DNA of 64,000 nt from Deltaproteobacteria bacterium UBA6601 (GTDB taxonomy: Bacteria; Myxococcota_A; UBA796; UBA9615), in the NCBI GenBank assembly GCA_002433485.1, contig DJIF01000130.1, forward strand, positions 1 to 64,000, written 5' to 3'. How positions within the stretch are numbered: the first letter of the stretch is position 1; the number at the start of each line of letters is the position of its first letter. Under the pieces are notes generated by a model. It was not told the origin of the DNA and made no database searches. It saw nothing but the letters and a program-made list of their open reading frames with translations. The position numbers and the translations under genes are program-made. Positions 1 to 7,599 of this stretch are shown piece after piece.

Positions 1-1679
1 GCCGTCCCAATGTGGGCAAGTCCAGCCTGTTCAACCGGATCCTGGGGCGCAGAAAGGCGTTGGTCCAGGACACCCCCGGAGTGACTCGCGATCGCAACTA
101 TGCAATCGCCGAGCTACAGGAACGCGAGGTTGTTCTCTGTGATACCGGTGGCTTTGAAGAGAGCACGGGGGTAGCCGCCGGCGTGATGGCGCGGCTGATC
201 CGGGAGCAGGCTCTTGTTGCCATTGAAGAGTCGGACGTGCTGCTGTTCGTGATGGATATCAGGGATGGACTGACGCCCACTGATGAGGAGATCGCAGCCC
301 GCCTTAGAGGAGCCAGCCAGCCGGTCTTCTATGTGCTCAATAAGGCCGATCATGAGAGTGTGCAGGATCGGGTTTATGACTTTTATCGTTTAGGGGTTGA
401 GAACTTCTGGCTGGTCTCTGCTGCCCACGGACTTGGAATCGGCGAGTTGCTAGACGCGGTCCATGATGCGCTTCCTGCTCAGGGCGATGAGCTCGGACGG
501 GTGGGTGAGGAGCAGCTCGATCCAAGGGATAGGCGCGCCCGGGCCCGTGACGAGCGAAGTCAGCGAGGTAAACGGAACAACTCGAGGCTGCAGTTCCTTG
601 GTGATGACATGCCCGAAGAGGCGGTTACCAGTCAGGGCCCTTCACCAGAGCAATGGGATCGGGCTGAGAATGACCGGGCGCGGCTCGGTGACCGGCAAGT
701 GGCGGAGGAGGAGCAAGCGCCTCGCTACAGCCCAGGGTTGGTACTCGACAGCGAGGGGTCCGCAGTTGCCGGCATGTCGCTGGAGCCGCAACCAATGGGT
801 GGCTTTGACTTTGTTGCTGGGGCAGGGGACCTGGACCCCGCGCTTGTATTGGAGGAGTTTGAGCCTAACGAGTCAGACGATTTTGTTCCTCGCATTGCCC
901 TGCTCGGGCGGCCCAACGTAGGCAAATCCACCCTGTTGAATCAGTTGCTGGGCTTTCAGCGATCGATCACCTCACCAATCGCTGGCACGACCCATGACAC
1001 GGTAGACGCTTATCTCGAGCGTGATGATCGGGCCTTTGTGCTCATTGACACTGCCGGAATCCGCCGTCGGGCCAAGGTTCATGAGCAGGTGGAGAAGCTG
1101 ACCGTAGGCCGCTCGATTCGAAGCATTGAGGCGGCCCATCTTTGTCTACTGGTGATCGACGCCCAGGAGGGAATCACGGAACAGGAGGCTAAGATCGCTG
1201 GGCTGATCAGTGACCGCGGCCGGGGGATGATCCTGGTGGTGAATAAGTGGGACCTGAAGGGGCGGGGTAAGGGGCCGCGAAATACCTTCCTCTCAACGAT
1301 GCGGCATCGCTTTCCACATCTGGCACACGCCGATGTGATCTTCCTCTCAGCGCTGACCGGCAATGGGGTTGATGGTGTCTGGGAGTTGGTCGATCGAGTG
1401 AATGAGGCCCACCGGCTTGTGGTCCCAACCGGTCAACTTAATCGCTGGGCCCGCGCGACCTGGGAGCGCACGCCACCGCCCATGCACAAGCACCGTCCGG
1501 TTCGATTCTATTATTGCGTGCAGACTGCGGTTCGCCCGCCGACCTTCAAGTTCTTCTGCAATCAGCCGGGCGCTGTCTCAGCGAACTATAGGCGTTACTT
1601 GTTGAACCAGTTCCGGGCGAGCTTTCCGGCGTCGGGGACGGCGGTAAGGCTTCTGTTCAAGGACCGCAGCGGCGCTTGA
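1..1679 (+). CDS. der: GTPase Der (EngA), 5' partial, with unusually long inter-domain linker
   Basis: Double-GTPase that acts in maturation of the 50S ribosomal subunit. The reading frame is open at the left edge, and the first visible residues RPNVGKSS are already the P-loop of the first G domain, so only about ten residues are missing. G1 shows DTPGVTRDR, DTGG and NKAD. G2 starts near visible residue 295 with GRPNVGKST, DTAGIRRR and NKWD. The C-terminal KH-like domain (about 465-555) has the usual PPTFKFFCNQP and YRRYL motifs. The region between the G domains (about residues 165-293) is some 125 residues of charged, low-complexity sequence, far longer than the usual short acidic linker. 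It lies upstream of yfgM- and bamB-like genes, the classical der neighbourhood. Confidence 0.95.
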   Translation, partial: RPNVGKSSLFNRILGRRKALVQDTPGVTRDRNYAIAELQEREVVLCDTGGFEESTGVAAGVMARLIREQALVAIEESDVLLFVMDIRDGLTPTDEEIAARLRGASQPVFYVLNKADHESVQDRVYDFYRLGVENFWLVSAAHGLGIGELLDAVHDALPAQGDELGRVGEEQLDPRDRRARARDERSQRGKRNNSRLQFLGDDMPEEAVTSQGPSPEQWDRAENDRARLGDRQVAEEEQAPRYSPGLVLDSEGSAVAGMSLEPQPMGGFDFVAGAGDLDPALVLEEFEPNESDDFVPRIALLGRPNVGKSTLLNQLLGFQRSITSPIAGTTHDTVDAYLERDDRAFVLIDTAGIRRRAKVHEQVEKLTVGRSIRSIEAAHLCLLVIDAQEGITEQEAKIAGLISDRGRGMILVVNKWDLKGRGKGPRNTFLSTMRHRFPHLAHADVIFLSALTGNGVDGVWELVDRVNEAHRLVVPTGQLNRWARATWERTPPPMHKHRPVRFYYCVQTAVRPPTFKFFCNQPGAVSANYRRYLLNQFRASFPASGTAVRLLFKDRSGA

Positions 1680-1786
1680 CCCGACCGCGCCAAGGGCTCC
1701 GCTCCAGCGCGCCATGGTAGCCACGCTGAGCTGCTCCTTTCAGTTGCAGTCGTTCGCCCTTAGTCGACCCAGCTGCCTGGCTTTGG

Positions 1787-1815
1787 TTGACCGCGGCGGC
1801 TAGCAGGGGTAATTA
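1787..1815 (+). promoter_or_regulatory. weak candidate promoter upstream of yfgM-bamB
   Basis: A TTGACC box (1787-1792) is followed after 17 bases by TAATTA (1810-1815). The -35 matches the sigma-70 consensus at 5 of 6 positions but the -10 is poor. It sits in the 196-base gap between der and the yfgM-like gene, which otherwise shows nothing recognisable. Confidence 0.25.
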
Positions 1816-1875
1816 GGTCGCGCACGCGCGAGGGACTGACGTCCATCGCCTGGTTTATCTCCCAAGGAGTTCTTC

Positions 1876-2739
1876 GTGAGTCAGGAACCCAGTCAGTCGT
1901 CCGCTGAAACAAGCAACTCTGAGTCACCGGAATCGCCGGCGCCGGACAGCGGTTCGCCGGTTCCGCCACGGCGGCCGGTCATCAAGAAGCGGCGCTCGCG
2001 TAAGGAACGTCATGAGGAGATCGCACAGCCTGATGAGTTCACTCAGGTGGGCGGGACCGTTGTCGATTGGCTAATTGAACGCGGCAAGCTGGTTAGCATT
2101 GTCATTGGGGTCAGCTTCATGGTGCTGCTGGTGGGTGGCGTTAAGCGCATGTTTGACGACAGCAAGCGTGAGGATGCTTCGGCCGCCCTGTTTAAGGCAC
2201 GCGAGCTGCTTCCAGCTGACGCCAGTAACCTGCCACTTTCGGGCGGGTTGTCCTTCGACATGCCTGCTGAGCTCAGTGATGAGGAGCGCAAGAGCCAGGT
2301 AGATGCCGGAGTCAAAGGACTTGAGGCTGTTACCGTGGACTTTAAGGGCACTCCGCAGGCGGAGCAGGCCCGAGTCCTGGCCGGCCGCGCCCTGTTTGAT
2401 GTTGGCGAGTACGCTCGCGCGCTGGTCTTCCTCGAAGGCGTGTCCTCCGGTGGCGACCTTGCTGCGCATCGGGCGATGGAGTTGCAAGCTCACAGCCTGA
2501 TGGCATTGGACCGGGCCGGTGAAGCCGTCGCGGTGTTGAGTCGCCTTCGTGATCAGACCAAGGGGGCGGCCCGTGCCCGAGCCAGTCTAGATCTTGGGGC
2601 AGCACATGCGGCTGCTGGAGATCTTGAGGCCGCGCAAGGAATCTACACGCTGTTCGAACAGGAATTTCCTGACAGTGATCTTTTGGAAGAGGCAAAAAAC
2701 AGGTTGAGCGCTGCTGTAAGTGGTGATGAAAAACCTTGA
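1876..2739 (+). CDS. YfgM-like membrane-anchored TPR protein
   Basis: 287 residues from a GTG start with a good AAGGAG site about 10 bases upstream. Layout: a Pro/Ser/Glu-rich cytosolic N-terminus with a basic KKRRSRKER stretch (1-50), one transmembrane helix (about 71-89), then an alanine-rich helical periplasmic part (about 100-287) with TPR-like repeats. This matches the YfgM family (TPR_21), a single-pass ancillary factor of the Sec translocon and periplasmic chaperone network in E. coli. The order der-yfgM-bamB is the family's typical synteny, although in gammaproteobacteria der lies downstream instead. It overlaps the next start by 14 bases, suggesting translational coupling. Confidence 0.8.
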   Translation: MSQEPSQSSAETSNSESPESPAPDSGSPVPPRRPVIKKRRSRKERHEEIAQPDEFTQVGGTVVDWLIERGKLVSIVIGVSFMVLLVGGVKRMFDDSKREDASAALFKARELLPADASNLPLSGGLSFDMPAELSDEERKSQVDAGVKGLEAVTVDFKGTPQAEQARVLAGRALFDVGEYARALVFLEGVSSGGDLAAHRAMELQAHSLMALDRAGEAVAVLSRLRDQTKGAARARASLDLGAAHAAAGDLEAAQGIYTLFEQEFPDSDLLEEAKNRLSAAVSGDEKP

Positions 2740-4051
2740 CCTGAGGGGCCTTTTCGCCGCCTCGATGGTCCTTGTCGCAGGACTGTTATGGAGCGCATGC
2801 GCTTCTGTGGCGGGACCGCGTGAGCCGCTCCTGACCAATCCCGTTCGTTATGCCAGCTGGCTTGGTTCTGATGAATCAGCTCGACAGGATCATGTGGATG
2901 CAGATGGGTTTCACGGCAAGCTCTATGAGGACGCTTTCCGCCTGCCGCTGAGTGAGGATTGGACCTGGCCGCTGCCGGATCCCGGTCTCTGGGCAATATC
3001 ACGCCTGGAGTTGAACACTCCAGCATTGGCTGGCAATCGGGTGCTGGTTGGCCACTCACGGGCCGCTGGGTTGAGTGTTCTGGACCGATTTAGCGGACGT
3101 TTTCTTTCTGAACTACCGACGTCGGGCCCTGTGCAGGCGCCAGCAGTGGCACTCGCTGACGGTGGTTGGCTGGTGGCCGATGTTTACGGTCAGCTGCAGC
3201 GTCTGGATGAAGCCTTACAGCCGGTATGGGCTGAGCCTTACGAAGCTGGTGCCGCAATTTATCGCCGCCCCGTGGTCGATGAAGATCAGGTGCTGGTTTC
3301 CACAGCAGACGATCAGGTGATCGCAGTCAGTCTCGAAGATGGTAGTTATCGTTGGAGCCATCGACGCGCCGTTGCCCGTGCCGAGCAGGAGTTGGCGATC
3401 CTCGGCTCTCCAGCGCCGGTGGTGCATGAAGGCTTGGTCTTCGCCGGCTTTTCCGATGGCTATGTGGTGGCCATGAAGCGCGATAATGGAGCTGAGCTGT
3501 GGGCCGTTGCGGTCGGTACTGGACCGTTTCCCGACATCCAGGCTGAACCTGTTGTCTACGGTGGGAGCCTGGTAGCGGCGGGTTTTGGTGGGCCCACGTT
3601 GGCCATCGACCTTGAGACCCAGGCAATTCGCTGGCGGGTTGAGAGCGGTGCCACCGCCAGCATGGTGCTGAGCGATTCGACCATCTACGCCTCTAGTTCT
3701 CGGGGAGCATTGATCGCCATCGATCCCGAACGCGGTGAACAGCTTTGGTCATGGGAGCCAAAAGATCGTCAACTGGGCGAACCTCTGAGAGTCGGCTCAA
3801 GTCTTTTGGTTGGTGATACCCAGGGTACGCTTTACGCCATTGATCGCTATGAAGGCGTGGAGCGGTGGCGCTATCGACCCTCGGATGGAACCCGTTTAAG
3901 CGGTGTCGCGGCTGCGCCATTGGTCGCTGGTGGCCAGGTGCTGTTCGTATCGGCAGGCGGGACGCTTCACTCGCTGGTTGGAGCGAAGCCCGCCAGTTGG
4001 GACCTCAGCGAAGAGCCGGCCAGACGCGCTGACAAGGTCTTTGGTTGGTAG
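2726..4051 (+). CDS. bamB: BamB-like PQQ beta-propeller lipoprotein
   Basis: Accessory lipoprotein of the outer-membrane beta-barrel assembly machine. ATG 2726 is preferred over two in-frame GTGs just upstream because it gives a compact lipoprotein signal: MKN, a hydrophobic core and the lipobox-like WSAC (Cys25). The rest is PQQ/WD-like repeats with recurring motifs such as YRWSH, ELWAV, IRWRV, QLWSW and ERWRY, as expected for an eight-bladed propeller. It overlaps the yfgM-like gene. BamA is encoded at 18012-20414 in another operon. The assignment rests on repeats, signal and synteny; other PQQ propeller proteins are possible. Confidence 0.8.
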   Translation: MKNLDLRGLFAASMVLVAGLLWSACASVAGPREPLLTNPVRYASWLGSDESARQDHVDADGFHGKLYEDAFRLPLSEDWTWPLPDPGLWAISRLELNTPALAGNRVLVGHSRAAGLSVLDRFSGRFLSELPTSGPVQAPAVALADGGWLVADVYGQLQRLDEALQPVWAEPYEAGAAIYRRPVVDEDQVLVSTADDQVIAVSLEDGSYRWSHRRAVARAEQELAILGSPAPVVHEGLVFAGFSDGYVVAMKRDNGAELWAVAVGTGPFPDIQAEPVVYGGSLVAAGFGGPTLAIDLETQAIRWRVESGATASMVLSDSTIYASSSRGALIAIDPERGEQLWSWEPKDRQLGEPLRVGSSLLVGDTQGTLYAIDRYEGVERWRYRPSDGTRLSGVAAAPLVAGGQVLFVSAGGTLHSLVGAKPASWDLSEEPARRADKVFGW

Positions 4052-4482
4052 CAGAACCTAACGCGATCTTGTTTGCGTCGGATCAGCCAGCCCGCAGCTA
4101 GCCGCCATTTGTAAAATCGCCTCGATTCGACCGGTAGCGCCAAGAGCCCACTACAAATCGCCTCAAATCGGCCGATTCTCAAAGGACTGGCTCAATGGGC
4201 ATCTCGCTACCACTATTAAGTTTACATAATATATATTATCGGACTTATTAATCGGGTTGGGTGTGGTTCGATGTTCTTAAGTCTCGCCTTTCCGTTCGTG
4301 CTTGCTGCCTGCCTGATGCTGGCTCTGAACGTAGGACTGCTGGACTGGCAGGCGTGAATTGCAGGCCGGGTTTCTGGGGCGTCTTGCGGGGGATGCGCGT
4401 TCTGCAGGCGGCTCTTAGCGGTTGTTGCGCTTTGCGCCGCCGGGTTGGGTCGGGTCCCCGGGGCTGCTCTGTGGCGGCAAAC
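4052..4482. other. non-coding stretch with short repeats and palindromes
   Basis: No convincing gene. The only longer open frame (about 4261-4512, +) runs into the tRNA and has no family resemblance. The stretch contains a direct repeat AAATCGCCTC (4114-4123 and 4155-4164), a perfect 12-bp palindrome AATCGGCCGATT (4166-4177) and a perfect 14-bp AT palindrome ATAATATATATTAT (4226-4239) inside an AT-rich island that stands out from the GC-rich surroundings. It could be a regulatory, bent-DNA or recombination-prone segment. No promoter with good -35 and -10 boxes is evident. Confidence 0.4.
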
Positions 4483-4558
4483 TGGTGGAGGATAGGGGGA
4501 TCGAACCCCTGACCTCGGCGTTGCGAACGCCGCGCTCTCCCATCTGAGCTAATCCCCC
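4483..4558 (-). tRNA. tRNA-Ala (anticodon CGC)
   Basis: The minus strand folds into a full cloverleaf of 76 bases. The acceptor stem GGGGGAT pairs with ATCCTCC (one G-U pair), followed by discriminator A and an encoded CCA (4483-4485). The D arm contains TAGCTCAG. The anticodon stem CGGCG/CGCCG encloses loop TTCGCAA with anticodon CGC, reading the alanine codon GCG. The T loop is GGTTCGATCC. A sigma-70-like promoter lies 45-75 bases upstream. Confidence 0.96.
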
Positions 4559-4602
4559 TGAAACCAGTGGCTGCAGAGGCCTCTGTGCAATGAGGCGGGC
4601 AA

Positions 4603-4632
4603 CTTATAGACGCGCTTCCGTCAGCGTGTCAA
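4603..4632 (-). promoter_or_regulatory. sigma-70-type promoter of tRNA-Ala
   Basis: On the minus strand a perfect TTGACA (4627-4632) is followed after 18 bases by TATAAG (4603-4608). The tRNA 5' end lies about 45 bases downstream of the -10. It is the strongest promoter noticed in the window and lies in the gap between the lexA stop and the tRNA. Confidence 0.7.
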
Positions 4633-4649
4633 CGCAAGCTTGCTGCGCC

Positions 4650-5327
4650 TTAGCCCATCTTGCGGAAGACGCCGCTCACGATGCCAACCACGTGTACTTC
4701 GCGAAATTCGCTGGCTGCGACATAGATAGGTTCCATGGTGCTGTTAGCTGGCTGTAGCCGGATTCGGTCACCTTCGCGAAAAAACCGCTTTACTGTGCAC
4801 TCGCCGTCGACCATTACCACCGCGATCTCGCCGTCTCGAACGGTGAGCTGCTTACGTACGAAGATGTAGTCGCCTGGCAGAATGCCGTCTTCGATCATCG
4901 ACTCTCCGGAGACGCGCAACGCAAACACCTGACCAGCACCAGGGATCATGCAGCGGTCTACGCGTAGCGTCTCTTCACGGTGTTCGACGGCCAGTGCGGG
5001 AAGTCCGGCAGCAACCGAGCCGTAGACGCCAACCTCGATCATGTCGAGGTCATGGAGGCTCGCCTCTGGTTGGAGATCGCCGCTTAGCTCAGTGAGTGCA
5101 AGATCGGTCAGCCGCATGGCGCGTGCAAGAGCTGACTTACCGGTACCACCGACTCGCTGAAGGTAACCTTTACGGGTTAGCGCTTTGATGTGATCGCTCA
5201 CCCCATTGGTTGAGCGAATCCCCATGGCGTCGCCGATCTCTCGGTAGGAAGGCAGTATCCCATCCTGCTGAAATCGAGAGTAGATGTACTCAAGGATGGA
5301 AGTTTGACGGGGCGAGAGCTTATCCAT
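4650..5327 (-). CDS. lexA: LexA SOS repressor
   Basis: 225 residues, a little longer than E. coli LexA (202). The N-terminal winged helix (1-70) has the LexA pattern, with SPRQ near the start and PSYREIGDAMGIRS as recognition region. The C-terminal S24 peptidase domain keeps the self-cleavage bond Ala107-Gly108 (VAAGLP), the nucleophile Ser143 (GESM) and the general base Lys180 (CTVKRF). The repressor is cleaved when RecA filaments form on damaged DNA, derepressing SOS genes. The ATG is supported by GGAG 8 bases upstream. A LexA-box-like site lies 43 bases upstream of the start, consistent with autoregulation. Confidence 0.96.
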   Translation of the reverse strand: MDKLSPRQTSILEYIYSRFQQDGILPSYREIGDAMGIRSTNGVSDHIKALTRKGYLQRVGGTGKSALARAMRLTDLALTELSGDLQPEASLHDLDMIEVGVYGSVAAGLPALAVEHREETLRVDRCMIPGAGQVFALRVSGESMIEDGILPGDYIFVRKQLTVRDGEIAVVMVDGECTVKRFFREGDRIRLQPANSTMEPIYVAASEFREVHVVGIVSGVFRKMG

Positions 5328-5369
5328 GGGGGCACTCCGAGACGGGAAAATAGGTCAGCTTCAGCTCAA

Positions 5370-5386
5370 CTGGAGGTTTGTTCAGT
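5370..5386 (+). promoter_or_regulatory. candidate LexA box between lexA and the rhomboid cluster
   Basis: CTGGAGGTTTGTTCAGT matches 14 of 17 positions of the LexA site reported for Myxococcus xanthus (CTRHAMRYBYGTTCAGS, from memory), including the invariant GTTCAG core. It lies in the divergent gap between lexA (-) and the membrane protein cluster (+), so it could control lexA itself and possibly the cluster. Motif evidence only. Confidence 0.6.
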
Positions 5387-5507
5387 ATGAAACAGATGTG
5401 CAGTGTTGGCAAGGGCCAAGCCTGCGACCGTGTTAGGCTCTGCCACCCGGTGGCGTTCTGCATCCAGGGCTTGCGCATCGGTGTTGTTTAAGGGAGAGCT
5501 TGCCAGG

Positions 5508-6335
5508 ATGTCTGCATTTGGAAGTGGGCGCCCGCCGGGCGCCTTTTATCTGGAAGTCACCCCGCTGGGTTGGCGCCTTATGGGCTTCTATGCACTGGTC
5601 TTCGGTTGTGTTGCGCTGTTCGACGGCTCTGGTGCCGGAGTAAGTGCCGAAGAACTCCGAGCACAGGAGCTTTTTGGGCTCGCCGAAGCTCCCCCTTCCC
5701 TGCCCTTCTGGCACGCCTTGCTGCTCCATCCGCCTGGCGGCCCTGCCGCGCTCATTCCGGGTAGCGCTGGCTTTCAGTTCTGGCAGCCGTTTACTGCGCC
5801 ATTTGTCTACCCACCTGGAAGTTTTGCGAATCTTGCGTTGGCCTTTATTGGCTTCGCCTTCTTTGCGGCACCGGTGGAACGCTTTTACGGACCGCGCCGG
5901 TTTCTGGTCTTTTGGGCAATCTGCTCGCTAGGTGCCGGCCTGGGCGGCTTCCTGTTTGGCCCTTTGTTGCAGCCTGCGGGGGTCCACTTTGGCTGTGGAC
6001 CGGTGGTGCTGGCGGTGGTGCTGGTGCACTGTTTGATCACTCCGGAGGCGATGGTGACCTTCTTCTTGATGTTGCCGGTCAGGATGAAGTGGATTGCCGG
6101 GGGTCTGGCACTCTGGGTCCTGATCAAGGCACTCGCAATGACCTCGCCGCTGGGAACTGGGAACGCCGCTGGCGGATATGAGCTTGGTGCGGTCCTGACC
6201 GGTTATCTCTGGTTTCGTTATGGGGAGGGCATGCTCGCGCGTCGGCGCCGGCGAAAGAAGGCTGGGGAACTGCTAAAGGTGGTGCTGCAGGAGGTCGAGG
6301 GCAATGGAGATTCCAGTGATCCGACTTATCACTGA
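5508..6335 (+). CDS. rhomboid-like membrane protein lacking the protease dyad (pseudo-rhomboid)
   Basis: 275 residues from ATG 5508. An upstream in-frame start at 5403 would add a basic, unlikely leader, while AGGGAG lies close before 5508. Six or so membrane segments follow the rhomboid pattern: a WQPFT motif after L1, a helix with conserved Asn (ANLALAF) and Gly-rich helices. The GxSG motif reads FGCG, with Cys163 in place of the catalytic Ser. The position of the TM6 His reads GGYELG, with Tyr224 instead of His. The TM2 His is also absent. It ends in a highly basic cytosolic tail. It is likely an inactive, iRhom/derlin-like relative, or conceivably a Cys variant. Its stop abuts the active rhomboid gene. 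Confidence 0.65.
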   Translation: MSAFGSGRPPGAFYLEVTPLGWRLMGFYALVFGCVALFDGSGAGVSAEELRAQELFGLAEAPPSLPFWHALLLHPPGGPAALIPGSAGFQFWQPFTAPFVYPPGSFANLALAFIGFAFFAAPVERFYGPRRFLVFWAICSLGAGLGGFLFGPLLQPAGVHFGCGPVVLAVVLVHCLITPEAMVTFFLMLPVRMKWIAGGLALWVLIKALAMTSPLGTGNAAGGYELGAVLTGYLWFRYGEGMLARRRRRKKAGELLKVVLQEVEGNGDSSDPTYH

Positions 6336-7139
6336 GTGGCACGGCATGTTGCCGTCAGCATGGTGGCAGCGGAGCTGAACGAGATGGGACCGACTGGAGC
6401 AGGTTTGCGCATTGGCCCGGCTCGGACTCCCGAGGTGATCAAAGACATCATGTTGGTCACTACCGTGGCTTTTCTGGCGCAATGGGTACTTGGCTACACG
6501 TTTCCCAGTCGCGGAGGCGCGCTGCCCGCGGTGTTGCACTATGGCGGATTGCATCCGGAGCGGTTCTGGAGCGGCATGATCTGGCAACCCGTGACGACGC
6601 TGCTGCTGCACGGCGAAGTCTGGCACCTGGTCGGCAATCTGTTCTTCCTTTGGATGTTTGGCTGCCCAGTGGCTGAAAAGCTGGGAAAGCAGCGCTTCCT
6701 CGCGCTTTATGTGGGCGGCGGCATTGCTGGGGGGCTGCTTAATCTACTGATTTCGCTGCTGGTGCAGATGGTGGGCGTTGGGACCTGGCTTTTTCCCTGG
6801 CAGACTTCGACGATTGGCGCTTCAGGTGCTGTTTTTGCGGTCGTAACCTATTACTGCTTGAGCTGGCCTGATCGGCCCATAAATCTGTTGTTTGTTCCGC
6901 TGGCCTTCAGTGCTCGATGGTTGATTCCCCTTGAGTTGTTGCTTGAGTTCAGTGGGGGCGCAGGCAACGTGAGTCACGCGGCTCACCTCTGTGGAATTTT
7001 TATGGGCTGGTTCTGGTTTCGGAGGGGGCCTCTATTGTCCCGACTTGGATCGACATTGGCTGGTTGGCAGCGCAGATCGCGGCGGCGCAGCGGGCTCCGC
7101 ATCGTGGATGGCGATGACGATGGGCCACTCTTTCACTGA
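6336..7139 (+). CDS. rhomboid family intramembrane serine protease
   Basis: Cleaves transmembrane helices of substrate proteins within the inner membrane. It has six or seven membrane segments with all hallmarks: WQPVTTLLLHG, WHLVGNLFFLW (TM2 His and Asn), GASGAVFAV with nucleophile Ser163, and SHAAHLCG with catalytic His217 (numbered from GTG 6336). It ends in a basic and then acidic cytosolic tail. The start is uncertain: GTG 6336 directly follows the upstream stop, while ATG 6360 and ATG 6384 (GGAG 11 bases upstream) are alternatives that leave the core intact. It forms a head-to-tail pair with the dyad-less rhomboid, suggesting the two act together. No substrate can be named. Confidence 0.9.
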   Translation: MARHVAVSMVAAELNEMGPTGAGLRIGPARTPEVIKDIMLVTTVAFLAQWVLGYTFPSRGGALPAVLHYGGLHPERFWSGMIWQPVTTLLLHGEVWHLVGNLFFLWMFGCPVAEKLGKQRFLALYVGGGIAGGLLNLLISLLVQMVGVGTWLFPWQTSTIGASGAVFAVVTYYCLSWPDRPINLLFVPLAFSARWLIPLELLLEFSGGAGNVSHAAHLCGIFMGWFWFRRGPLLSRLGSTLAGWQRRSRRRSGLRIVDGDDDGPLFH

Positions 7140-7599
7140 TCGACTCGGCGCTGGCTGGCTGCGCCCGACGCTTAGCATTGCCCTGCCTGTGCTGCTGTTT
7201 GTGCTGGGTTTGGATCTTGGCCATCGTCTTGCTGTAGGTCCTTCGCTGGAGAGTTGTCTGCAACTGCCGCAGAACTGCATCGGACAGCGGTTTGTGGTCG
7301 GCGGCGAGCTGGTGTCGGGAGCAGATGCGAGTGAACTTCTGCTGGAGACTGTGCTTCGCAGCCGTGTAGCACTCAGCTCCTGGCCAACTGATGAACCGCT
7401 CCCCTCCCCTGGCCAGTCCCTGTCTGTCAGCGGCCGCCTGTCAGGGACAGGCGCGTTGGAGCTTGAGAGAGTCCAGGTTCACACACTGGAGTGGGTGGAC
7501 CAGGCACTGGGGGTCTTGGTCGTCATGCTGTGGTTGTGCGTCCTATTACGCGTCACCGTTGCTCGGTTACAGTCCGCGGGTCGGCAGACCTATGGCTGA
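7108..7599 (+). CDS. two-TM membrane protein with periplasmic beta domain (unknown)
   Basis: About 163 residues from ATG 7108; ATG 7114 and 7120 are alternatives. The start lies inside the end of the rhomboid gene in another frame, implying translational coupling. A transmembrane helix (about 25-45) is followed by a roughly 85-residue extracytoplasmic region whose paired GxxxxVxGxL/VSGRL motifs resemble a small OB-fold (CcmE/NfeD-like). A second membrane helix lies near the C-terminus. The OB-fold idea is inference from strand spacing. I do not recognise the family. Confidence 0.6.
   Translation: MAMTMGHSFTDRLGAGWLRPTLSIALPVLLFVLGLDLGHRLAVGPSLESCLQLPQNCIGQRFVVGGELVSGADASELLLETVLRSRVALSSWPTDEPLPSPGQSLSVSGRLSGTGALELERVQVHTLEWVDQALGVLVVMLWLCVLLRVTVARLQSAGRQTYG

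Noticed and set aside
4261..4512. 83-codon plus-strand open frame before the tRNA
   Set aside because: It runs into the tRNA-Ala gene, has no ribosome site and an Arg/Cys/Gly-rich composition typical of a random frame in GC-rich DNA.
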